Below are positions 28,399 to 36,120 of a stretch of DNA of 64,000 nucleotides, one piece after another. The notes under the pieces were generated by a model that saw only the letters and a program-made list of their open reading frames with translations, had not been told where the DNA came from and did no database searches. Source of the DNA: PFJX01 sp040757575 (GTDB taxonomy: Bacteria; Pseudomonadota; Gammaproteobacteria; Burkholderiales; Thiobacillaceae); contig JBFLXA010000011.1 in assembly GCA_040757575.1 (NCBI GenBank), positions 1-64,000 of the forward strand, read 5' to 3'. Both the position numbers and the translations under genes were made by a program. Position 1 is the first letter of the stretch. The number at the start of each line of letters is the position of its first letter.

Positions 28399-28713
28399 AT
28401 GGACCTGCTTTGCGTGCGTTTCTACGTGGAAGAGGGCATGCGCCATGCCCATAAACCCATCGGTGAGTGGCTGTTCGATCAGGCCGCAGAAGTGGGCATT
28501 CCCGGCGGCACCGCCTTCCGGGCCGCTGCGGGTTATGGCCGCCACGGCCTGCATGCAGACCACTTCTTCGAACTGGCAGGCAAGCTGCCGGAAGCGGTGG
28601 AATTCTTCGCGTCCCCTGAAGCCATCGCCGCCCTGATCGCCCGGGTGGGCCAGGCGGGGCTGGTCTTGCCCTACATCACCTACCCGGTCCAGGCCGGCAT
28701 TACCCGTCCATGA
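28399..28713 (+). CDS. DUF190 family protein
   Basis: The 104-residue soluble protein matches DUF190 (LLCVRFYVEEGMRHAHKP, AAGYGRHGLHADHFFEL, LPYITYPVQ). The fold resembles PII-like ferredoxin-type proteins. DUF190 genes often sit next to crcB, pointing to a regulatory role in fluoride resistance that has not been proven. It is coupled on both sides: two bases after crcB and overlapping the TauE-like start (ATGA). Confidence 0.85.
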   Translation: MDLLCVRFYVEEGMRHAHKPIGEWLFDQAAEVGIPGGTAFRAAAGYGRHGLHADHFFELAGKLPEAVEFFASPEAIAALIARVGQAGLVLPYITYPVQAGITRP

Positions 28714-29471
28714 CCCTGGGAATGGCCGACCAGGCCATCCTGTTCGTCGCGTCCTTCATCGCCAACTGGTTTTCTGCCTTGTCCGGCGGCGGCGCCGGAC
28801 TGATCCAGTTCCCCATGCTCATCTTCCTGGGGCTGCCTTTCGGCGTGGCCCTGGCCACCCACAAGCTGGCCAGCGTCTTCCTGGGCATCGGCGCCACCTT
28901 GCGGCACCTGAAGGAAAGCCATCTGGAACGGCGCTTCTCCCTGGTGATCCTGGGGGCGGGTCTGCCCGGGGTGGTCCTGGGGGCCTCCACCATCCTGCAG
29001 GTGCCGGAACGGCCCGCCACCCTTGCCCTGGGCGCCCTCACCCTGGGGCTGGGTCTCTATTCCGTGTTCAAACCCAAGCTGGGCATGGAATACGCCCCCC
29101 GCAACCAGGCCGGGCCAGGGCTTTGGACCGGCATGGCGGGGCTGTTCTTCATCGGTTTCCTGAATGGTTCCATAACCTCAGGTACAGGCCTGTTCCTCAC
29201 CCTCTGGCTCATCCGCCACTTTGGCCTGGACTACAAGCGGGCCGTGGCCTACACCCTGATCCTGTGCGGCTTTTTCTGGAATGGCACCGGTGCCCTGGTG
29301 TTGGGGGTGTTGGGCACCGTAGCCTGGGGCTGGATGCCGGCCCTGCTGGCTGGCTCCCTGATTGGCGGCTACCTGGGCAGCCATATGGCCATCGTCAAGG
29401 GCAATGTCTGGATCAAGCGCTCCTTCGAGGTCGTCACCATCGCCATCGGCGTGAAGCTGCTGCTGGCCTGA
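28710..29471 (+). CDS. TauE/SafE family membrane permease
   Basis: The 253-residue protein has about eight membrane segments and the duplicated TauE/SafE (DUF81) motif: ANWFSALSGGGAGLIQFPML and FIGFLNGSITSGTGLFLTLW. Members export sulfite, sulfoacetate or other organic anions. Its start overlaps the DUF190 stop, so it is part of the crcB operon. The substrate here is unknown. Confidence 0.85.
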   Translation: MTLGMADQAILFVASFIANWFSALSGGGAGLIQFPMLIFLGLPFGVALATHKLASVFLGIGATLRHLKESHLERRFSLVILGAGLPGVVLGASTILQVPERPATLALGALTLGLGLYSVFKPKLGMEYAPRNQAGPGLWTGMAGLFFIGFLNGSITSGTGLFLTLWLIRHFGLDYKRAVAYTLILCGFFWNGTGALVLGVLGTVAWGWMPALLAGSLIGGYLGSHMAIVKGNVWIKRSFEVVTIAIGVKLLLA

Positions 29472-29539
29472 AACCCCGTAAAGGCGGCCCGGAGGGGTCT
29501 GGCCGTCTGATTCCAATGGCTCATGCGGGCCCCGTTTTC

Positions 29540-29557
29540 AGGCGATCAAACTGTCAT
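29540..29557 (+). promoter_or_regulatory. possible degenerate Pho box
   Basis: The right half is a perfect CTGTCAT (29551-29557), preceded by CAAA and a weak left half. By eye it matches 13 of 18 positions of the E. coli PHO-box consensus. It lies about 70 bp before a phosphoesterase-type gene, where PhoB control would make sense. The weak left half keeps this tentative. Confidence 0.25.
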
Positions 29558-29628
29558 CTCGGGTACTTAGGCTGGGCGCCCAATAACAACGAAGCATCCT
29601 GCTCGATTACCCCTCAAGGAGATATCCC

Positions 29629-30972
29629 ATGCCTCGCCTGCATACCCTCGCCTCGTCTCTGGTCCTGGCCTTTGCCAGCCTGTCCGCCCATGCGGCTACC
29701 AATACCCTGGTGGGCTGGGCCGAGCTGCCCGCCGCCACCTTCTCTGATGGCCCCACCTCGGGCCAGTTTGCCTTCAGCAATGCCAACAGCCCGGCAAACA
29801 ACCCTCCGTACGTCAATCTGCAGCCAGTGCAGGGCTTCTCCGGTGTCCTGAACGGTGCCAACGGCAGTTACCGCATGCTGGTGGACAACGGTTTCGGCAG
29901 CAAGGGCAATTCCCCCGACGCCCTGTTGCGCATGTACGCCGTGAACGTGGACTGGAATGCACATACCGTGAGCGCTGCCGACTTCAACACCGGTGCCAGC
30001 CTGCCCGGTTTCAACGCCGCGTCCCGCATCACCCTGAACGACGCCAATAACAAGCTGGGCTTCGGCATCGTCGCCGACGGCGCCACCTACCCCAGCAGCG
30101 TCATACCCGTGGATGCCGGCATCCAGTCCGGCCGCCTGCTCACCGGCGGCGACCTGGACATTGAATCCGTGCGCCAGGACAAGAACGGCAACTATTGGTT
30201 CGGTGAGGAATTCGGCCCCTTCCTGGTGAAGACCGATGCCACCGGCACCGTGCAAAGTGTCTTCCGCACCCCCAACGTGAAGAACTTCGACGCCAATCCC
30301 TGGGTCCAGTCCCCCTCCAACCCCATTCCCACCGGCGCCAACAACCTGCCAGGTTCCGGTGGCTTTGAAGGCATGGCCCTGAACGCCAGCGGCACCATGC
30401 TGTATACCCTGCTGGAACGTCCCCTGACCTCCGACCCGGACCAGAAGCGCCTGCTGATCCAGGAATTTGATCTGGCCAGCGAAACCTTCACCGGTGGCTG
30501 GTTCGGCTACAAGCTGGATGCTGCCGGCACCAACATCGGTGACATGACTGCCATCGACGACACCCGTTTCCTGGTCATCGAGCGTAACGGCGGCACCGCC
30601 ACCAACGGCACTCCCTTCAAGAAGATCTTCCTGATCGACAGCAGCATCAAGGATGCGGATGGCTTCGCCCAGAAAACCGAACTGGTGGATCTGATGAACA
30701 TTGCCGACCCCGACGACCTGAACGGCGACGGCAGCACCACCTTCTCCTTTCCCTACGTGACCATTGAGGATGTGCTGGTACTGGACAGCAAGACCCTGCT
30801 GGTGGTGAACGACAACAACTTCCCCGGTGGCGGCGGTCGTGACGTGTTCTCGGACGACACCGAGTTCCTGAAGATCAGCCTGGCCGCGCCGATTCCCGAG
30901 CCGGAAACCTACGCCCTGATGCTGGCCGGCCTGGGCCTGGTGGGCTTCATGGCCAAGCGCCGCAACGCCTGA
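29629..30972 (+). CDS. exported esterase-like phytase-family protein with PEP-CTERM tail
   Basis: The 447-residue protein has a signal peptide ending in SAHA, a central domain of the esterase-like-activity-of-phytase type (YRMLVDNGFGSKGNSPDALL, YWFGEEFGPFLVKTD, GFEGMALNASGTMLYTLLER, FLVIERNG), and the C-terminal sorting tail PEPETYALMLAGLGLVGF with a basic end. The product should act on phosphate esters outside the cell and be processed by an exosortase. CAAGGAG precedes the ATG. It leads a run of three exported phosphoesterase-type genes. Confidence 0.85.
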   Translation: MPRLHTLASSLVLAFASLSAHAATNTLVGWAELPAATFSDGPTSGQFAFSNANSPANNPPYVNLQPVQGFSGVLNGANGSYRMLVDNGFGSKGNSPDALLRMYAVNVDWNAHTVSAADFNTGASLPGFNAASRITLNDANNKLGFGIVADGATYPSSVIPVDAGIQSGRLLTGGDLDIESVRQDKNGNYWFGEEFGPFLVKTDATGTVQSVFRTPNVKNFDANPWVQSPSNPIPTGANNLPGSGGFEGMALNASGTMLYTLLERPLTSDPDQKRLLIQEFDLASETFTGGWFGYKLDAAGTNIGDMTAIDDTRFLVIERNGGTATNGTPFKKIFLIDSSIKDADGFAQKTELVDLMNIADPDDLNGDGSTTFSFPYVTIEDVLVLDSKTLLVVNDNNFPGGGGRDVFSDDTEFLKISLAAPIPEPETYALMLAGLGLVGFMAKRRNA

Positions 30973-30980
30973 ACACCCCC

Positions 30981-31018
30981 GCCGGATTTTCCGTCCCCTG
31001 GGCAGGGGCGGAACCGGC
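30981..31018. other. strong intergenic hairpin after the phytase-like gene
   Basis: GCCGG, TTCCG and CCCCTG pair with CAGGGG, CGGAA and CCGGC around a GG centre, giving one long GC-rich stem with minor bulges. No T-run follows, so it may stabilise or attenuate the upstream message rather than end it. Confidence 0.6.
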
Positions 31019-31061
31019 CTGTCTTCGTCCCCGATAATTTCCTATCTCATAAGGAATCACC

Positions 31062-32267
31062 ATGTTTGCCAAGCACGCGCTTCTCGTCGCCCTGAGCCTC
31101 ATGTCCGTTGCTGCCGTCGATGCCCAGGCCTACAACACCCTCAATGGCCAGGCCCCCATCATCATCGGCCATCGGGGCGCCTCGGGGTATCTGCCCGAGC
31201 ACACCCTGGAGTCCTATGCCCTGGCCATCCAGCAGGGGGCGGATTTCATCGAGCCTGATCTGGTCATGACCCGGGATGGCCACCTCATTGCCCGCCACGA
31301 GCCCATCCTCGATGGCACCACCAACGTGGCCAGCGTGTTTGACGCCAGCCGCAAGACCACCCGCATGCTGGACGGTGTCTCCACCACCGCCTACTTCGCC
31401 GATACCTTCACCCTGGCCGAGATCAAGACTCTGCGGGCCATCCAGCCCAACGCCAGTCGCAACCAGTCCCACAACAATCTTTACGAGATTCCTACCCTGG
31501 ACGAGGTGATCACCCTGGCCAAGGCCCATAACGTGGGCATTTATCCAGAGCTGAAGCACAGTACCTATATGTCCCAGCAGGCCCAGGCCAACGGCCTCAG
31601 CGCCACCTATTTCGAGGACACCCTGGTGAGCAAGCTCCACGCCGCCTACGGCAACAGCGCCAACGCCCCGGTGTTCATCCAGTCCTTCGAAACGGCCAAC
31701 CTGCAATATCTGAATACCCAGACCGACATCAAGCTGGTGCAGTTGATGGACGCCTGGGACGTGAACGCCGACGGTTCCATGGACGTGAGCGTGGCCCCCT
31801 ACGACCAGCCCTATGACCTGAAAGTGGCTGGCGACAGCCGCACTTTCGCCGATCTGCTCACCAACTCCGGCCTGGACTTTGTGGCTACCTATGCGGATGG
31901 CATCGGCCCCTGGAAACCCTACTTGCTGGAAACCGTGGTAGACGGCGTGGACCGCAGCGGCGACGGCGTGGTGGATAGCCGGGATCGGCGCATCGAAGGT
32001 TCTACCGGGGTCATCGAGATGGCCCACGACAAGGGCCTGCTGGTGCACACCTGGACCTTCCGCAACGACAACATCGGCTACATGCTGGGCTTTGCCGACC
32101 CCCAGGCAGAGATGGAGTACTACCTGAACCTGGGCGTGGACGGGGTGTTCACCGACTTCCCTGACACCGGCGTTGCCGCTCTGGCCGCCGTGCCGGAACC
32201 CGAAACCTACGCCCTGATGCTTGCCGGCCTGGGACTGGTGGGCTTTGCAGCCCGCCGGCGTGGTTGA
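31062..32267 (+). CDS. exported glycerophosphodiester phosphodiesterase with PEP-CTERM tail
   Basis: The 401-residue protein has a signal peptide, then the GDPD TIM-barrel motifs IIGHRGASGYLPEHTLESY, GADFIEPDLVMTRDGHLIARH and GIYPELKH. The catalytic His pair and metal-binding Glu/Asp are visible. It ends in PEPETYALMLAGLGLVGF plus RRR-type residues, nearly identical to the tail of the preceding gene product. GDPDs release glycerol-3-phosphate from phospholipid head groups. AAGGA precedes the start. Confidence 0.9.
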   Translation: MFAKHALLVALSLMSVAAVDAQAYNTLNGQAPIIIGHRGASGYLPEHTLESYALAIQQGADFIEPDLVMTRDGHLIARHEPILDGTTNVASVFDASRKTTRMLDGVSTTAYFADTFTLAEIKTLRAIQPNASRNQSHNNLYEIPTLDEVITLAKAHNVGIYPELKHSTYMSQQAQANGLSATYFEDTLVSKLHAAYGNSANAPVFIQSFETANLQYLNTQTDIKLVQLMDAWDVNADGSMDVSVAPYDQPYDLKVAGDSRTFADLLTNSGLDFVATYADGIGPWKPYLLETVVDGVDRSGDGVVDSRDRRIEGSTGVIEMAHDKGLLVHTWTFRNDNIGYMLGFADPQAEMEYYLNLGVDGVFTDFPDTGVAALAAVPEPETYALMLAGLGLVGFAARRRG

Positions 32268-32288
32268 TCGACTGCAATGACGGACAAC

Positions 32289-32315
32289 GCCATGCCCCTT
32301 GCAAGGGGCGGTGGC
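32289..32315. other. intergenic hairpin after the GDPD gene
   Basis: GCCA...TGGC encloses the palindrome CCCCTTGCAAGGGG (32295-32308). Like the one at 30981 it separates two genes of the phosphoesterase cluster and lacks a following T-run. Confidence 0.55.
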
Positions 32316-32344
32316 GCACATCAAATCTTTCTACAGGAGTTTCC

Positions 32345-33403
32345 ATGATGCACACCCATTCCCTGCGTACCCTGGCCCTCGCCGTTTCCCTGGTCTTCGC
32401 CACAACCGCCCAGGCGTCCGGCAACACCTGGGGCAACAAGCGCCCCGTCGTCGTGCCGCCCACTCCGTCTTTCGCCCTGATCGGCGACGTGCCCTATAGC
32501 GCCACGCAGGAGGCCCAGTTCGATAACGTCATCGCTGCCATCAACGCCGACCGGGACGTGCGCTTCGTGCTCCACAACGGCGACGTGAAGGGGGGCGGCG
32601 AGCGCTGTGACGACGCCGTGCTGCAGAAGCGTTTCGACCAATACCAGAACTTCGACGACGCCTTCATCGTCACCCCGGGCGACAACGACTGGACCGACTG
32701 CCACCGCACCAACAACGGCAATTACCTGCCCACCGAGCGCCTGGAGAAATTTCGCGAACTGTTCTATCCGGATCCCCGCAAGACCACCGGTGGCCGTCCC
32801 TTCTCCGTGCGCACCCAGGCGGACATGGCCGGGTTCGAACCCTTTGTGGAAAACGTGATGTGGCATTTCAACGGCACGGTGATGGGTACCGTGCACGTGG
32901 TGGGCAGCAACAACAACCTGGCCCCCTGGAACCAGATCGATCCGTCCGACAGCTATGATTCCCCCCGTGCCGACCGGATCGCCGAGTTCCAGGCCCGGGA
33001 GGCCGCAGCCCTGGCCTGGATCGACGAGATCTTTGCCCAGGCCACCCGCAGCCGCGCGGCAGGCGTAATGATTGCCATGCAGGCGAACCCCAACTTCGAC
33101 TTGAGCGCCAGCGATATCGAACGCCAGGGTTTCAACGCCATTCTGGATCGCATTACCAACCACGCCATCGCCTTTGCCAAGCCGGTGATGCTGGCCCATG
33201 GCGACAGTCACTACTTCCGCATCGACAAGCCCCTGATGGGCCCGCGCACCCCAAGTGGCACCGCCACCCTGGAAAACGTCACCCGGGTGGAGAACTTCGG
33301 TTCCCCCAACGTGCATTGGGTCGAGGTGTTTGTGGATCCCCGGGACCCGAACGTGTTCCGGGCCGAGCAACGCCTGGTACCGGAAAACTATTTCCCGCGC
33401 TGA
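32345..33403 (+). CDS. exported metallophosphoesterase-like protein
   Basis: The 352-residue protein has a signal peptide ending in TAQA and motifs of calcineurin-like phosphoesterases: FALIGDVPYS (GD), VLHNGDVKGGG (GD), VTPGDNDWTDCH (GDND in place of GNHD) and MLAHGDSHYF (GHxH replaced by GDSHY). The start is the ATG at 32345 after CAGGAG. Unlike the two upstream genes it lacks a PEP-CTERM tail. The probable substrates are extracellular phosphate esters or pyrophosphates. Confidence 0.78.
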   Translation: MMHTHSLRTLALAVSLVFATTAQASGNTWGNKRPVVVPPTPSFALIGDVPYSATQEAQFDNVIAAINADRDVRFVLHNGDVKGGGERCDDAVLQKRFDQYQNFDDAFIVTPGDNDWTDCHRTNNGNYLPTERLEKFRELFYPDPRKTTGGRPFSVRTQADMAGFEPFVENVMWHFNGTVMGTVHVVGSNNNLAPWNQIDPSDSYDSPRADRIAEFQAREAAALAWIDEIFAQATRSRAAGVMIAMQANPNFDLSASDIERQGFNAILDRITNHAIAFAKPVMLAHGDSHYFRIDKPLMGPRTPSGTATLENVTRVENFGSPNVHWVEVFVDPRDPNVFRAEQRLVPENYFPR

Positions 33404-33419
33404 ACCTGGCTTTGGCCTC

Positions 33420-33445
33420 GGGGGGCGGCTTTGAGTCGCCCTCCC
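33420..33445. terminator. possible bidirectional hairpin between convergent genes
   Basis: GGGCG (33423-33427) pairs with CGCCC (33437-33441), with further G/C pairs outside, in the 47-bp gap between the metallophosphoesterase and tail-sheath genes. No T-run is present on either strand, so termination is only suggested by position. Confidence 0.35.
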
Positions 33446-33450
33446 GCATG

Positions 33451-34869
33451 TTAGGGAGCTGAGGCGGTGGTGTGCCCGATGCGCAGCAGAAGGAATTCCG
33501 CCGGCCTTATCGGGGCAAAGCCCAACTCGATGACCAGCCTGCCTGCAGTCAGGTCCTGGGCGGTCATGGTTTCCCCCAGGCCGCAACGCACGTAGTAGCC
33601 CTCCTGGGGCCTGCTGCCCAGCAGGGCCCCCTGGCGCCATTTTTCAAGCAGATATTGCTCGACCTGGGTGCGGACCTTCGCCCAGGTATTCGCGTCGTTG
33701 GACTCGAATACGGTCCAGGCGGTGGCGCGTTTGAGGCTGGTTTTCAGCTGTAGGGCAAGGCGCATGACGGGCACGTAACGCCATTCGTTGTCGTTGCCTG
33801 CCAGGGTGCGGGCGCCCCAGATCCGGGTGCCCTTGCCGACAAAACTGCGCAGGGCATTGATGGACTTGCCTTCGACCGTGTCCACGTTGAGTTGGCCTTG
33901 GAATTGGTCGTCCACCGCCACAACGGGTTTGACCACCTGGGCCAGTGCTTCGTTGGCGGGGGCCTTCCACACGCCCCGCTGGCTGTCGACAGCGGCATAT
34001 ACGCCGGCAACCGCACCGCTAGGAGGCAGGACCAGTAAGCGTTGCTTCAGGGCATCCATCACGAAGCGCACCAGCCCCGGCGTGTGGCGGGGTTGGCTGC
34101 CCAGGGGGGCGGTGGTGTCCTGGTAGGTGAGCAGGATGGGGCTTCCATCCTTCAGCCGGGGCAGAGGCAACGTGGTCTGGATGAAAGGGTAGTAGGCGGC
34201 GCCGTAGCGCAGCTGCTGGGTGCCGAGGCTGCCAAACTGGCTCCGGGCCTGGGTCAGATCGAAGCCGCTGCTACGCTCCCCACCCTGTACGTCCAGCACG
34301 GCAAACCGGTCATCCAATTCTGCGCACCGGGCCAGGGTGGCCTGCACCAGATGGGCATGGTCCGCAGGTGGCAGATGCACGGCTTCGGGGATCAGCACCA
34401 GACTCGCGCCATCTTCCGGGTCCAGCACCTTCAGGCCGTCCAGCAGCCCATGGCGGGCTTCCGGGGAAAGCCCGTCTGGGCCGCCCGGGCCCTCCAGTGT
34501 GAAAACCGGGCTGGCCTGGTGGCACCCTACCGGGATGATTAGGCAGTGCCGGCCGCCGTTGGCAAAGAACATCTGCACGCTGGCGTGGAGCAGATAGGCC
34601 GTCCCCTGGGCGTAATCCACCACCTTGAAACCGCCGCCGGGGGTATCCGCCACGGTCAGGGCCACGGGCACCGGAGCGGAGGGGCCGAAATGGGCCTCGT
34701 ATTCCGCCACCGAGCTTACCCGGGTGGGCTTGAGCAGCAGTTCCAGGTCCTTGCCGGCCTTCTGGGTGTAGCCGATGAAGGCGGGCAGGGCTGTCTCCGC
34801 GTCCTCCACCGTGGGTGGCACGACGGAAACTTCCTGGACGTAGACGCCGGGGGCAATGTAGGTGGGCAT
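33451..34869 (-). CDS. phage-type contractile tail sheath protein, orphan
   Basis: The 472-residue protein starts with the sheath signature YIAPGVYVQEV and ends with the conserved C-terminal region: TAWTVFESNDANTWAKV, LLEKWRQGALLGSRPQ, GYYVRCGLGETMT, and FAPIRPAEFLLLRIG. These motifs occur in sheath subunits of contractile phages and extracellular contractile injection systems. No tube, baseplate, spike or ATPase gene lies within the window, and flanking genes are metabolic. It may be an isolated remnant, or a sheath used with components encoded elsewhere. Base composition matches the host. Confidence 0.85.
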   Translation of the reverse strand: MPTYIAPGVYVQEVSVVPPTVEDAETALPAFIGYTQKAGKDLELLLKPTRVSSVAEYEAHFGPSAPVPVALTVADTPGGGFKVVDYAQGTAYLLHASVQMFFANGGRHCLIIPVGCHQASPVFTLEGPGGPDGLSPEARHGLLDGLKVLDPEDGASLVLIPEAVHLPPADHAHLVQATLARCAELDDRFAVLDVQGGERSSGFDLTQARSQFGSLGTQQLRYGAAYYPFIQTTLPLPRLKDGSPILLTYQDTTAPLGSQPRHTPGLVRFVMDALKQRLLVLPPSGAVAGVYAAVDSQRGVWKAPANEALAQVVKPVVAVDDQFQGQLNVDTVEGKSINALRSFVGKGTRIWGARTLAGNDNEWRYVPVMRLALQLKTSLKRATAWTVFESNDANTWAKVRTQVEQYLLEKWRQGALLGSRPQEGYYVRCGLGETMTAQDLTAGRLVIELGFAPIRPAEFLLLRIGHTTASAP

Positions 34870-34907
34870 GGGAAGGGGGGTGAAGTGGCGTTTCTGAAGC
34901 GCGGCGC

Positions 34908-35471
34908 TTACGCCAGTTTGCCTGCCATGGCCACCACCTGGGCGGCCAGTTCCGCCACCCGGCGGGCGGTGCCTTCCTCTGTCAGCCGGCCCTCGCTGTC
35001 GAAGGCCGTGTCCGCCCGGGGCACGGCCACCACCTTGGGCAGCACCAGGGCGCCCACGGTGGCAAGCACCCGCTGCACGGTATCCAGTCCCTGGAGGCCC
35101 CCCAGACCCCCGGGGGAGGCGGACATGAGACCGGCCACCTTGCCCTCGAAGGGGTTCGCCCCCTTCACCCGGGGGGTGCGGGACACCCAGTCCAGGGTGT
35201 TCTTCAGCAGGGCGGGAATGGAATGGTTGTATTCCGGCGAGACGACGATGAGGCCAGCGTGGGCGGCGATGATTTCCTGAAGGCGGAAGGCGTTTTCCGG
35301 CGGGCCACCTTCAGCTTCCAGGTCGCCGTTGTAGAGAGGCAGGGGGTAGTCGGCCAGTTCCAGCAGGGTGGCCTTGCCCCCCGCCGCTTCCACAGCCCGG
35401 GCGGCGGCCCGGGCCAGCTTGCGGTTGAGGGATTCGCGCCGGATGCTGCCGGCAAACACGAGGATGGACAT
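34908..35471 (-). CDS. NADPH-dependent FMN reductase family protein
   Basis: The 187-residue flavodoxin-fold protein has ILVFAGSIRRESLNRKLA (FMN phosphate loop), IVVSPEYNHSIPALLKNTLD and the glycine-rich SASPGGLGG. It matches the ArsH/chromate-reductase-like group that transfers electrons to quinones or metals. The ATG at 35471 gives a normal-length protein. Confidence 0.85.
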   Translation of the reverse strand: MSILVFAGSIRRESLNRKLARAAARAVEAAGGKATLLELADYPLPLYNGDLEAEGGPPENAFRLQEIIAAHAGLIVVSPEYNHSIPALLKNTLDWVSRTPRVKGANPFEGKVAGLMSASPGGLGGLQGLDTVQRVLATVGALVLPKVVAVPRADTAFDSEGRLTEEGTARRVAELAAQVVAMAGKLA

Positions 35472-35652
35472 GGTCTGGGCCTCAGAACAGGGAGTGAAGG
35501 AAAGGCAAAATCCGGATTGATTATCCATGACAGGGCAGATTTGCACCGGACCGACAAAATCTGCATGCCTTTGACGCCGCTGACATCGGGGGGTAAGGAT
35601 GCGCAGCTAATATCTGTCCCGGAAGCACATTCAAAAAAGCAGGGAGCAAACC

Positions 35653-36111
35653 ATGGCGCTCATCTGGCACAGTGGCCTGAATACCGGCATCGACGTCATC
35701 GACCAGCAGCACCAGCGTATTGGCGAATGCATCAACAACCTGGAACTGGCCATCGTGGGCGAGGACCGGGAACTGCTCAACGCCGTCTTTGAAGAACTGA
35801 TGGATTACACACTGTCCCATCTGGCCTTTGAAGAGGCCATGATGGTGGAGGCCGGCTACCCCCTGGCCACTGCTCACAAGGCGGTTCATGAGCAGTTCGC
35901 GCGGCGCATCGAGCGCTATCGGCAGAAACACCTGGCCGGAGAAGACGTGGCACTCCAGCTACACCGTACCCTCAACGCCTGGCTCATCCACCACATCAAA
36001 CGCGATGACATGGCCTACGTGCCCGTTGTGTCCGCCCGCTTGCAGGAAAAACTGCGGGATGCCCGGCCTGATGGCTGGCTCAACCGCATGCTGCGCCAGG
36101 TGTTTGCCTGA
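35653..36111 (+). CDS. bacteriohemerythrin
   Basis: The 152-residue protein has the di-iron ligand pattern of hemerythrins: HSGLNTGIDVIDQQHQRI, HLAFEEAMM, HKAVHEQF and HHIKRDDM. Such proteins bind O2 reversibly and serve delivery or sensing. A chemotaxis transducer gene lies convergently next to it, so a role in oxygen responses is plausible. CAGGGAGCAAACC precedes the ATG. Confidence 0.92.
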   Translation: MALIWHSGLNTGIDVIDQQHQRIGECINNLELAIVGEDRELLNAVFEELMDYTLSHLAFEEAMMVEAGYPLATAHKAVHEQFARRIERYRQKHLAGEDVALQLHRTLNAWLIHHIKRDDMAYVPVVSARLQEKLRDARPDGWLNRMLRQVFA

Positions 36112-36120
36112 GGCAGGCCG

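Noticed and set aside
29500..29628. Sigma-54 promoter for the PEP-CTERM phytase-like gene
   Set aside because: No TGG-N10-GC match was found upstream of this gene or of the GDPD gene, unlike the site ahead of the 9020 gene.
33451..34869. Prophage
   Set aside because: Only the sheath gene has phage character; no integrase, capsid, terminase, lysis or other tail genes flank it.
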